A DNA stretch of 18,629 nt, taken from positions 1-18,629 of the forward strand of contig VBFZ01000041.1 of the NCBI GenBank assembly GCA_005880805.1. The letters run 5' to 3'. Positions 1 through 6,916 of the stretch are shown piece by piece (the stretch's first letter is position 1; every line of letters begins with the position of its first letter). The stretch is from Chloroflexota bacterium (GTDB taxonomy: Bacteria > Chloroflexota > Limnocylindria > Limnocylindrales > CSP1-4). Position numbers and translations under genes: made by a program. The notes beneath the pieces were generated by a model. That model did no database searches. It was not told the DNA's origin and saw only the letters and a list, made by a program, of their open reading frames with translations.

Positions 1-207
1 GATCTCGAGCCCCGTCAGCTCGAGCGCGCGTTGAACCTCCTGGCCGAGGTGCCGGACGACACCCTTTTGCGACTCGTCCGCCTCCTGACTGCCCTTCCGA
101 ATGAGGACGTGCTGCCGCTGATCAACAGCGTCAGCCGGCTTTCGCCGGATGGCGCGCGGCGCGCGACGAAGCTCATGTCAGGCGCCTTGCGGGCGCTCAG
201 CCGCTGA
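1..207 (+). CDS. 3' end of an unrecognised helical protein (partial)
   Basis: The reading frame is open from the first base and ends at TGA 205-207, giving the last 68 residues of a protein whose start lies outside the window. Codons have the G/C-rich third position seen in the clear genes here, so the frame looks real. The visible part is leucine-, arginine- and aspartate-rich, with repeated amphipathic helix patterns (for example LERALNLLAEV and TLLRLVRLLTALP), and no cysteines or membrane segment. I do not recognise the family; short helical tails like this occur in regulators and many other proteins, so no function is assigned. A strong hairpin terminator follows 5 bases after the stop. 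Confidence 0.7.
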   Translation, partial: DLEPRQLERALNLLAEVPDDTLLRLVRLLTALPNEDVLPLINSVSRLSPDGARRATKLMSGALRALSR

Positions 208-212
208 GTCCT

Positions 213-257
213 CGAAACAAGAAACGGCCCCGAGAAAGGGCCGTTTCCTGGGTTTCG
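213..257. terminator. Rho-independent-type hairpin, probably bidirectional
   Basis: A perfect 10-bp inverted repeat (GAAACGGCCC at 221-230 with GGGCCGTTTC at 238-247) has a 7-base loop. A second outer pairing, CGAAAC 213-218 with GTTTCG 252-257, extends it across a small internal loop. The A-rich left flank and T-containing right flank let it work from either side. It sits 5 bases past the stop of the first gene and 8 bases before the stop of a possible minus-strand frame at 266. There is no long T tract, so strength is inferred from the stem. Confidence 0.8.
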
Positions 258-265
258 GTGCCACG

Positions 266-370
266 TCAGCCGTTGCTGTGCTCCGACCAGCTGAGCTTGC
301 CCATCGCGCCGTAGGCATCGATCGAATTCGCGCCGATCGTCACGCTACCCTCCGCCGGGTGAATGACACC
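266..370 (-). pseudogene. Possible 3' remnant or tail of a minus-strand gene
   Basis: On the minus strand this stretch reads as about 34 residues ending at TGA 268-266. Its composition is protein-like (IHPAEGSVTIGANSIDAYG then AMGKLSWSEH), with I, N, Y, S and W at natural frequencies and third positions mostly G or C. It does not resemble the arginine/proline-rich shadow frames of this GC-rich DNA. The frame stays open upstream, but that part overlaps the pdxS promoter and leader and has no convincing start with a ribosome site. It ends facing the terminator at 213-257. It could be a decayed gene, a very small gene with an odd start, or chance. I do not recognise a family. Confidence 0.3.
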
Positions 371-444
371 CCGACGGCGACGCGCGCGGTCGAGGCGCAG
401 CGTCGAAAAGGGTTCGGGCGTCGAGGCTTCAGGACCGCCCGATG

Positions 445-460
445 GCCCCCTTGAGGGGGC
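445..460. repeat. Short inverted repeat at the pdxS promoter
   Basis: GCCCCC at 445-450 and GGGGGC at 455-460 are perfect complements around the loop TTGA. The element covers the proposed -35 box of pdxS. It could be an operator or a small hairpin at the end of an upstream transcript, but it has no T tract and may be chance in GC-rich DNA. Confidence 0.35.
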
Positions 461-481
461 TCGCAGGACGCGTGCGATAAT
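451..481 (+). promoter_or_regulatory. Candidate promoter of pdxS-pdxT (extended -10)
   Basis: GATAAT at 476-481 is preceded by TGC at 473-475, forming an extended -10 element. TTGAGG at 451-456 could be the -35 element with a 19-base spacer, which is long but tolerated with an extended -10. Transcription would start near 488 and give a leader of about 95 bases before the pdxS ATG. The -35 overlaps the loop of the inverted repeat at 445-460. Confidence 0.5.
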
Positions 482-582
482 CCAACGGCCTTCTGCCAGC
501 CCACTCGACTCGAACGGGCAGGCGACCCGGGGCAAGTCGAGACCGGCAGGACGGCATCCGACCAGAGGAATCCAGCACGACG

Positions 583-1470
583 ATGACCACGGAAACATCG
601 ACCTGGGCGACCAAGAAGGGCCTCGCCCGGATGCTCAAGGGCGGCGTCATCATGGACGTCGTCACGCCCGAGCAGGCGAAGATCGCGGAAGAAGCCGGTG
701 CGGTTGCCGTGATGGCGCTCGAGCGCGTCCCGGCAGACATTCGCGCGGCGGGTGGCGTCGCCCGCATGAGCGACCCAACCATGATCGAGGGGATCATGAG
801 CGCGGTCACGATCCCGGTCATGGCCAAGGCGCGCATCGGGCATTTCGTCGAAGCCCAGGTCCTCGAGGCGCTCGGGGTCGACTACGTCGACGAGTCCGAG
901 GTGCTCACGCCGGCCGACGAGGCCAACCACATCGACAAGCACCAGTTCAAGGTTCCCTTCGTCTGCGGAGCGCGTGACCTGGGCGAGGCACTCCGCCGGA
1001 TCAGCGAGGGCGCCGCGATGATCCGCACCAAGGGCGAGGCCGGCACCGGCAACATCGTCGAGGCGGTGCGCCACATCCGGGCCGTTCATTCCGGGATCCG
1101 GAGGCTGGTCGGCATGCGAGAGGACGAGCTGTTCGTCGCGGCCAAGGAGCTGCAGGCTCCGCTCGAGCTCGTTCGAGGCGTCGCCCGCGACGGCAAGCTA
1201 CCGGTGGTCAACTTCGTCGCCGGTGGCATCGCGACGCCGGCCGACGCTGCGCTGGCCATGCAGCTCGGGGCGGAAGGCGTGTTCGTCGGCTCCGGGATCT
1301 TCAAGAGCGAGGATCCGGCTCGGACGGCGAACGCCATCGTGCAGGCCACCACTCATTTCGACGACCCGAAGGTCATCGCCGATGTCAGCAAGGGCCTGGG
1401 CGCCCCGATGCGCGGCATCGCCCTCGAAGCGATCCCCGAAGCGGAGCGACTGGCCGTTCGCGGTTGGTAG
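583..1470 (+). CDS. pdxS: Pyridoxal 5'-phosphate synthase, lyase subunit PdxS
   Basis: PdxS makes pyridoxal 5'-phosphate directly from ribose 5-phosphate, glyceraldehyde 3-phosphate and ammonia supplied by PdxT. The 295-residue length is normal for this (beta/alpha)8-barrel family. The N-terminal GGVIMDVVTPEQAKIAEEAG block, the RIGHFVEAQ block and the RTKGEAGTGN phosphate-binding block are all present. The expected catalytic residues are D25, K82 and K150, shifted by one from the Bacillus subtilis D24, K81 and K149. The glycine-rich GGIATPADAA and GVFVGSGIF motifs complete the barrel. The ATG at 583 gives a standard PdxS N-terminus. pdxT follows after 31 bases, so the two subunits are probably cotranscribed. 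The protein is cytoplasmic; in known homologues twelve PdxS subunits form the core that binds PdxT. Confidence 0.97.
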   Translation: MTTETSTWATKKGLARMLKGGVIMDVVTPEQAKIAEEAGAVAVMALERVPADIRAAGGVARMSDPTMIEGIMSAVTIPVMAKARIGHFVEAQVLEALGVDYVDESEVLTPADEANHIDKHQFKVPFVCGARDLGEALRRISEGAAMIRTKGEAGTGNIVEAVRHIRAVHSGIRRLVGMREDELFVAAKELQAPLELVRGVARDGKLPVVNFVAGGIATPADAALAMQLGAEGVFVGSGIFKSEDPARTANAIVQATTHFDDPKVIADVSKGLGAPMRGIALEAIPEAERLAVRGW

Positions 1471-1501
1471 TGCGGTCGCCGCAGCCGGGCGGACGACGAG
1501 A

Positions 1502-2143
1502 ATGAAGATCGGCGTTCTTGCCCTTCAAGGCGACTTCCGGGAACACCTCGATACCCTTGGCGCCATCGGCGTCGAGGGAGTGGAGGTACGGCGTCCCGAG
1601 CAGCTCTCGGACGTCAGCGGGCTGATCCTGCCCGGCGGCGAAAGCACGGCCATCCGACGGTTGATCGAGCGCTGGGGCCTGCGCGAGCCGATCCTCGACC
1701 TGGCACGACGTGGGGCCCCGCTGTTTGGGACGTGCGCCGGGATGATCGTCCTCTCGCGCGAGATCGAAGGCGATGAGGCTCCTGTGCTGCCGCTCCTGGA
1801 CATCAGTGTCGCGCGCAACGCGTTCGGCCGCCAGCTCGACTCCTTCGAAGCGGACCTGCAGGTTCCGGTCCTGGGCGACCAGCCTGTTCACGGCGTGTTC
1901 ATCCGGGCGCCGGTTGTCGAGCGGACCGGGCCCGACGTCGACGTCCTCGCGAGGCTGGAGGACGGCCGCGTCGTCGCGGTCCGGGAGAAGAACATCCTGG
2001 CTACGGCGTTCCATCCGGAACTCGCGGGCGAGACCCGCTTTCACCGCCTGGTTGCGGCCATGGCGTCCGAGCACGACGACCCCGGTGAGGGCGCCGGCCG
2101 CCGGCCTCACCCCATCCGACGGACGAATGCCGCCAATGGCTGA
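1502..2143 (+). CDS. pdxT: Pyridoxal 5'-phosphate synthase, glutaminase subunit PdxT
   Basis: PdxT hydrolyses glutamine and channels ammonia to PdxS. The 213-residue protein begins MKIGVLALQGDFREH, the standard family start. It has the oxyanion motif PGGESTAI, the nucleophile C78 in FGTCAGMI, and the H171/E173 pair in AFHPELAGE, so the class I glutaminase triad is intact. The conserved RNAFGRQLDSFE segment is also present. The frame is open further upstream into pdxS, but ATG 1502 is chosen because it gives the conserved N-terminus; only a weak GACGAG lies just before it. The last 25 or so residues form a polar tail beyond the domain. The 3' end overlaps the start of the next gene. Confidence 0.96.
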   Translation: MKIGVLALQGDFREHLDTLGAIGVEGVEVRRPEQLSDVSGLILPGGESTAIRRLIERWGLREPILDLARRGAPLFGTCAGMIVLSREIEGDEAPVLPLLDISVARNAFGRQLDSFEADLQVPVLGDQPVHGVFIRAPVVERTGPDVDVLARLEDGRVVAVREKNILATAFHPELAGETRFHRLVAAMASEHDDPGEGAGRRPHPIRRTNAANG

Positions 2144-3221
2144 TCGCGGCGACGGGTCAGGTGACCGGCGCGGCGGGCGCACGGCGAAGGTCCGCGCGGC
2201 GCGCCTGACCGACCTCGCGGCGCTCGGCGAGCTGTCGCGGCTGTGCCAGACCGAGGGCGTCGATGCGCGATCGCTTGGGCTGCCGATCAGCGGGCCCCCG
2301 ATCGGGATGTTCAGCCTGTTCCGCCTGCCGCTGGGAGCCTTCAGGCCACACGACCTGTTGTACGTCTACGAGGAGGCAGGCCGGCTCTCGGGCCTGCTGC
2401 GCGTGGAGCGCGACAGCTTCCGCGACGAGTGGACGATCGTGGAGCTCGACGGGATCGGTGCATCCGACGCCGGCGATATCCGCTACAAGCTCGTCCAGCA
2501 CCTGGTCCGCGACGGCAGCCGGCGCGGGGCGGTCCGCTTCCACGTGGCGTGCGCCGACACGGCGGGCAACGTCGAGCTGTTCATGCAGGCCGGCTTCGCT
2601 CGCTACGGGGACGAGATCCTGCTCTTCCGGCCGCCTGACGAGCCGCTGCCTGAGCCGTGGACCGACAGCGCGGCCCGCGCCGCGGGCATCCGACCTGCCA
2701 GCCAGATCGATGCGGTGGCGCTCAGCAGGCTGTACGCGGCCGCGACACCGCACCCCGTTCAGCGACTGGAGGCGCTCCGGATGGGCGACTGGGAGCGGCA
2801 GGGAACGAACTGGCGAGTACCCCGCAGCAGCCTGGCGCCGATCCTTCGCTTCGCCGATGTCGAGGCATTCGTCCAGGAGGCCTCCGATGGCGGGGCCGAT
2901 GGCACCCAGCTTGACGGCTTCGTCCAGGTCGGCGTCGCCAAGGAGGATCAGCCGCATTACCTCAAGGTGCTTGCCCGTCCGGCCGTCCCTGCCGATCCCC
3001 TGGTCCGGTTCGGGCTGGGGGTGATCGCGGCCAGGATGGGCCGCGAAAACGGGCACACCCACGATCACGGCGTGATCTCACCGGTCAGGACGTACGAGCA
3101 TCCGATCGACCGTGCGTTGGAAGACTCGAGCTTCCAGTCGATTGCGACGGTGACGCTGCTGATGAAGGAAACTCTGGTGCGGGTAGCGGAGCCCGCCCTC
3201 GTGCCAGCCGGCGTTCGTTAG
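2136..3221 (+). CDS. GNAT-like acetyltransferase family protein, function unknown
   Basis: This 361-residue protein has an N-terminal region (about 18-166) with the look of a GNAT fold. It opens with VRAARLTDLAALGELSRL, has central strands around LLYVYEEAGRLSGLLRV, and ends with ELFMQAGFARYGDEILLF, the usual F-x3-GF closing motif. The second half (about 175-361) may be a degenerate second GNAT or a lineage-specific domain. The acetyl-CoA loop is not a clean Q/RxxGxG/A, so activity is uncertain. ATG 2136 overlaps pdxT by 8 bases; ATG 2127 is an equally possible start three residues longer, and neither has a strong ribosome site. The next gene follows after only a few bases, so all four genes from pdxS on look like one operon. 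Substrate unknown. Confidence 0.6.
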   Translation: MADRGDGSGDRRGGRTAKVRAARLTDLAALGELSRLCQTEGVDARSLGLPISGPPIGMFSLFRLPLGAFRPHDLLYVYEEAGRLSGLLRVERDSFRDEWTIVELDGIGASDAGDIRYKLVQHLVRDGSRRGAVRFHVACADTAGNVELFMQAGFARYGDEILLFRPPDEPLPEPWTDSAARAAGIRPASQIDAVALSRLYAAATPHPVQRLEALRMGDWERQGTNWRVPRSSLAPILRFADVEAFVQEASDGGADGTQLDGFVQVGVAKEDQPHYLKVLARPAVPADPLVRFGLGVIAARMGRENGHTHDHGVISPVRTYEHPIDRALEDSSFQSIATVTLLMKETLVRVAEPALVPAGVR

Positions 3222-3230
3222 GAAGTGACG

Positions 3231-5408
3231 ATGGAACCCAGCGAAGCTCCACGCCCTGAGGAGACAGTCACCCGACCGGCCCCGCGGCGTGAGTCGATCG
3301 ACGACCTCGACGTGCTGTTGGCGGCCCTGCCACCGGAGATCGTCGATGCCGTTCACGCGCTGCCCTACAAGGAAGCCCTGATCGAGGTCGTCCTCGACCT
3401 CGGACGGCGACCGGAGGCGCGCTTTCCGAACAGCGAGGTGACCCTCCTCGACCGCGAGATCGACGAGAGCGACATCGCGTACGTGGTCGATCACATCGGG
3501 ACCTTCGGCGACGACAACCGCGCCGGCATCGAGCGCACGCTCCACCGCATCAGCGCGATTCGTAACCGGAGCGGCAAGATCGTCGGCCTGACCTGCCGCA
3601 TCGGGCGTGCGGTCTACGGCACGATCGAGATCATCGAGGACTTCGTCGAGACGGGTACCTCGATCCTGATCATGGGCCGGCCCGGCATCGGCAAGACGAC
3701 CATGCTGCGCGAGGCCGCGCGGGTGCTCGCCGACAACTTCAACATGCGCGTCGTCGTCGTGGACACGTCGAACGAGATTGCGGGCGACGGCGACATTCCC
3801 CATCCGGCCATCGGCAAGGCTCGCCGGATGCAGGTCCGCACCCCCTCGTTACAGCACGAGGTGATGATCGAGGCCGTCGAGAACCACATGCCGCAGGTCA
3901 TCGTCATCGACGAGATCGGCACGGAGCTCGAGGCCCAGGCCGCCCGCACGATCGCCGAGCGCGGCGTCCAGCTGATCGGGACCGCGCATGGCAACACGCT
4001 CGACAACCTCATGCTCAACCCGACGCTGTCCGACCTGATCGGTGGCATCCAGAGCGTCACGCTGGGCGACGAGGAGGCCCGCCGCCGGCGGTCGCAGAAG
4101 AGCGTCCTCGAGCGCAAGGCCCCGCCAACGTTCGACGTCGTGATCGAGATCCAGGATCGCGATCGGGTGATGGTCCACCCCGACGTGGCCGAGACCGTCG
4201 ACGCGATGCTGCGCGGCGATCCAGTGGCGCCCGAGCTGCGGTGGCGCGACGAGGAAGGCGTCCATCGATCGCAGGCGCGCCCGCGCCCGTCGCCCCGCGA
4301 GCAGCTCGGCTCGGAGCGCTTCGCCGGCCTGGTCGGCTCGGGACAGCCGTGGCGAATGGAGCCCGGCTGGCGTAGCCAGAGCACGTACCGCGGTGGGTTC
4401 GGGGATGCCGGCTCGGGCACCGGACCCGGCTTCCGATCCGGCTACCGGCCCGGGGCCTCGGGTGGCTGGCGACAGACGCGCTCGTCGTCCTCGCGGGAGT
4501 CGACGCGCGAGACGGCTCGGGCCTCGGGTGGAGGCTCTACGGCGGCCGATTCGAGCCGAGCGACCATGCCCGGCGAGCGATTCGCCAACCCGCCTCGAAC
4601 GCGCGCCGGTGACGCGGGCCCGGCCGGCGGAGGACGCGCGGCGGACGAGCCGTTCGTGGCGGGCGACATCGCCGACCGTGGCCCACTCGAGCGCGGGGCG
4701 GGCGCGAACGCTCCCGTGGCCGAGCCTCGAGCGCGGGACGCGCGCGAGCTCGAGCGTCAGCGCGCCTGGCGCGACCAGGCCTCTCGTGCCCTCACCGCGT
4801 TGAAGGCCGAGGAGGGCACCGGTCCCGTAAACGCGGAGGATCTGGAGGCCGACGACGAAGCCCTCGCCGATCGCGCGCTCGCCCAGGCCGAGGACGCGGA
4901 TGGCGAGGCGCTGCGGATCGAAGAAGGAGCGGGCCTACCGACGCTGCGAGTGCTGCCGGTCGGGATCAGCCGGAAGCGGCTCGAACAATCCGTTCGGGAG
5001 CTGCAGTTGCCGGTGATCATCGCCCGCGAAGTGGACGAGGCGGACGTCGTGATGACGCTCAAGAACGAGTACCGCCAGAAGACGCCGATGCTGCGCGAGG
5101 CCGAAGAGCGCGCGATGCCGATCTACGTCCTCAAGTCGAACACGGTCATCCAGATGCAGGCCAGTCTCACCTCGATCTTCGCCCTCGAGGTGGATCCCCG
5201 CGAGGCGGCGATGCGGGAGACCGAGGAGGCGATCGGCCTGGTCATCAAGCGGGCCGAGCCAGTCGAGCTCTCGCCCCAGAACGCCTATATCCGCAGGCTC
5301 CAGCACCAGATGGCCGAGCGCGCGAACCTCGTCTCACGCTCACGTGGCCGCGAACCATATCGCCGGGTACGCCTCTACCCGGACCCGGCAAAGAGCGCCT
5401 GGCGCTAG
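3231..5408 (+). CDS. Ycf45/SpoIIIAA-like AAA ATPase with C-terminal R3H motif
   Basis: The N-terminal third is a P-loop ATPase. Walker A is GRPGIGKTT at 149-157 with K155, and Walker B is VIVIDEIG with D227 and E228. It is preceded by a helical segment and by NRSGKIVGLTCRIGRAVYG, and followed by LIGTAHGNTL. This resembles SpoIIIAA and the cyanobacterial/plastid Ycf45 proteins, whose role is poorly defined. Residues about 340-520 form a long low-complexity stretch rich in G, R, S, A and P, probably disordered. The C-terminal part has a compact domain (LPTLRVLPVGISRKRLEQSV onward) and the R-x3-H motif R688-R-L-Q-H692, expected to bind single-stranded nucleic acid. ATG 3231 is preferred to GTG 3225 because AGGA at 3220-3223 is correctly spaced for it. 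The stop overlaps the convergent gene. Confidence 0.85.
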   Translation: MEPSEAPRPEETVTRPAPRRESIDDLDVLLAALPPEIVDAVHALPYKEALIEVVLDLGRRPEARFPNSEVTLLDREIDESDIAYVVDHIGTFGDDNRAGIERTLHRISAIRNRSGKIVGLTCRIGRAVYGTIEIIEDFVETGTSILIMGRPGIGKTTMLREAARVLADNFNMRVVVVDTSNEIAGDGDIPHPAIGKARRMQVRTPSLQHEVMIEAVENHMPQVIVIDEIGTELEAQAARTIAERGVQLIGTAHGNTLDNLMLNPTLSDLIGGIQSVTLGDEEARRRRSQKSVLERKAPPTFDVVIEIQDRDRVMVHPDVAETVDAMLRGDPVAPELRWRDEEGVHRSQARPRPSPREQLGSERFAGLVGSGQPWRMEPGWRSQSTYRGGFGDAGSGTGPGFRSGYRPGASGGWRQTRSSSSRESTRETARASGGGSTAADSSRATMPGERFANPPRTRAGDAGPAGGGRAADEPFVAGDIADRGPLERGAGANAPVAEPRARDARELERQRAWRDQASRALTALKAEEGTGPVNAEDLEADDEALADRALAQAEDADGEALRIEEGAGLPTLRVLPVGISRKRLEQSVRELQLPVIIAREVDEADVVMTLKNEYRQKTPMLREAEERAMPIYVLKSNTVIQMQASLTSIFALEVDPREAAMRETEEAIGLVIKRAEPVELSPQNAYIRRLQHQMAERANLVSRSRGREPYRRVRLYPDPAKSAWR

Positions 5409-5851
5409 GGACTGCCACCCAGCCAGATCCGCTCCCCGGTAAACAGACCTGCGTCGCGGTCCCACGGGAAGTGGATCAGCACCTCAATCCGAACGGGTAG
5501 CCCCGAGGCGGGCATCCGGGCCCACGGTCCGAGGTTCGTGGCAGTGAGGGTCGCGACCTCGAACACGCCCTGGGGGCCGATCACGATGTCCGTTAGTGCG
5601 AAGGCGTTATCCGGGAACGCCTCGAACAGCTCGCGGTAGAACGCGCGGGCACCGCCGTGCCCGGTCCAGCGCTGGGCGGTCGGGACGATCTCGTAGGCAC
5701 AGTCCGGTGCCAGGGTGGCGACAAGTGCATCGATGTCGCGACGATCCTCGGCGAGGGCGTGTCGAATCCACAGCCGCCGGATTCGACGGTATTGCTCGGG
5801 CGTCAGCTCCCAGCGGAGGCGTTCGCGGACGCTCGGCCCGCCACGGGTCAG
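5405..5851 (-). CDS. SnoaL-like/NTF2-fold protein with no canonical start codon
   Basis: Reading the minus strand from CTG 5851-5849 to TAG 5407-5405 gives 148 residues with clear NTF2/SnoaL character. An N-terminal helix (LTPEQYRRIRRLWIRHALAE) leads to the RRDIDALVATLAPDCAYEIV core, then RWTGHGGARAFYRELFEAFP, then strands FALTDIVIGPQGVFEVAT and a final VRIEVLIHFPWD strand. Proteins of this fold act as isomerases, hydrolases or cyclases on small molecules; the substrate is unknown. In this frame there is no ATG, GTG or TTG between the upstream in-frame stop and the domain. Candidate starts are CTG 5851 (after GGCGGGCCGC) or CTG 5806 (right after GGGAG). A sequencing or mutational frameshift is the alternative. 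It follows the membrane-protein gene by 16 bases and ends tail to tail with the ATPase gene. Confidence 0.7.
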   Translation of the reverse strand: MTRGGPSVRERLRWELTPEQYRRIRRLWIRHALAEDRRDIDALVATLAPDCAYEIVPTAQRWTGHGGARAFYRELFEAFPDNAFALTDIVIGPQGVFEVATLTATNLGPWARMPASGLPVRIEVLIHFPWDRDAGLFTGERIWLGGSP

Positions 5852-5867
5852 GCGGCCCGCCGCGACG

Positions 5868-6914
5868 TCACACCGGCTGCGCGGCCTGAAGCGTTGCTTC
5901 GCCGAGGGTGGCTGCGCGTTCCTCGAGCCGAGTCTGCATCGTGCTGACGACCCGAACCGCGAGGACCGCGGCGATCACAGACAGGACGACGCCGAAGCCG
6001 TTCAGGATGAGCTCGATGCGCAGCCGGTCGTGCTCGGAGCCTGACGTCACGAACAGGACAATTCCGATCACGCGCTGGAGGATCGCCGTGCCAAGCCGCG
6101 GCACTTGCAGCACGGCCCCGGCGAACAACGCGATCCACCAGACACTGACGAGGCCCGTACCTGGTCCGTTTGGACCGGGAATTCGTTCGAACAGCTCGCG
6201 CACCATGCCCGCCGGCCGGACGAGGTTGACGCCCGGGATCAGGCACAGGAAGAACGCCCAGGCCGGGGTCAGCGAGGGCCAGCCACCTCCGAGCGCGGGA
6301 ACGTTCTCGACCGCGCGGGCGAGCCACGCCGCCCACACGACAATGGCCGCTCCCACCAAGCCGGCCTGCAGGAGACGGGTCAGGGCAATCGGCGCGTTGG
6401 CGCTGTTGGGATCGATCGTGATCGCGCTCGTCAGGATGCCCAGCGGCGAGGCGCTGAAATCGGTGAGCTGGGCGGGCGGGACGGCCGGCGAGGGCTCGGG
6501 CGCCGGGCTCGGCTCGAGCTCGAAGACGTTGCCGAATTCGTCATAGACGTACACGGGTGGGGGCGTCACGCGCTGGACCTCGGGAGTTGACAGCGTCGCC
6601 CGCGCGGCGAGGGCCGCCAGGCCAAAGTGGATCAGCGTGGCCGCGGTCGCCGCGACGATGAGGGCCATCGCGGCATTCGCATAGGGCCGCGCAGTCCGGT
6701 AGGGAGGGGCACCCTTGACTGCGTGGAATGCTCCGAGGTCGCCGGAGGCGCCCGAGGACTGGCTGGTTTCAGGTGTGACCGGCTTGGGTTCTCGTACGCC
6801 TTCGATCGCCTCGGCGGCGAAGCGTGGCGTTCGGCAGCGGTAGCAGCGATCCGCGCGCTTGCCGTTCAGCGACAGGCACTCCGTGCACAGCCACTCGGTT
6901 GGCTCGCCGGCCAT
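5868..6914 (-). CDS. Zinc-ribbon, DUF4328-like multi-pass membrane protein
   Basis: This 348-residue protein starts MAGEPTEWLC and carries an N-terminal zinc ribbon with C10-x2-C13 and C24-x2-C27. A first membrane helix lies near AMALIVAATAATLIHFGLAA, followed by a proline-rich extracytoplasmic-looking loop (PSPAPEPSPAVPP). The rest has four further hydrophobic segments, including WAFFLCLIPGVNLVRP and LVSVWWIALFAGAVLQV. The pattern of aromatic residues, P-x-N-L-x-x-P and a paired WW segment matches the DUF4328 membrane family, whose function is unknown. The ATG at 6914 is chosen because GGAG lies 8 bases upstream in the end of pmbA, with only two bases between the pmbA stop and this start. 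Longer upstream frames overlap pmbA and give no family match. It is probably translated in the tldD operon. Confidence 0.75.
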   Translation of the reverse strand: MAGEPTEWLCTECLSLNGKRADRCYRCRTPRFAAEAIEGVREPKPVTPETSQSSGASGDLGAFHAVKGAPPYRTARPYANAAMALIVAATAATLIHFGLAALAARATLSTPEVQRVTPPPVYVYDEFGNVFELEPSPAPEPSPAVPPAQLTDFSASPLGILTSAITIDPNSANAPIALTRLLQAGLVGAAIVVWAAWLARAVENVPALGGGWPSLTPAWAFFLCLIPGVNLVRPAGMVRELFERIPGPNGPGTGLVSVWWIALFAGAVLQVPRLGTAILQRVIGIVLFVTSGSEHDRLRIELILNGFGVVLSVIAAVLAVRVVSTMQTRLEERAATLGEATLQAAQPV

Positions 6915-6916
6915 GG

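Larger units (their letters stand above)
248..582. other. Intergenic region before pdxS
   Basis: This 335-base stretch separates the first terminator from pdxS. It holds the doubtful minus-strand coding relic at 266-370, a small inverted repeat at 445-460 and the likely pdxS promoter at 451-481. The leader from about 488 to 582 contains AGAGGA at 564-569, a ribosome site 13 bases before the pdxS ATG, which is longer than usual. I see no tRNA, riboswitch or repeat array in it. Confidence 0.6.

Noticed and set aside
445..460. Inverted repeat as a terminator of an upstream gene
   Set aside because: The stem is only 6 bp, no T tract follows, and a much stronger hairpin already ends the first gene at 213-257.
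340..1089. Minus-strand frame of 249 codons opposite pdxS
   Set aside because: It lies antisense to a certain gene, is rich in D, R and G from mirrored codons and shows no family motif.
2157..3068. Minus-strand frame of 303 codons opposite the GNAT-like gene
   Set aside because: Shadow of the plus-strand gene; composition is R/A/D/Q-rich with no recognisable domain, and it has no operon context.
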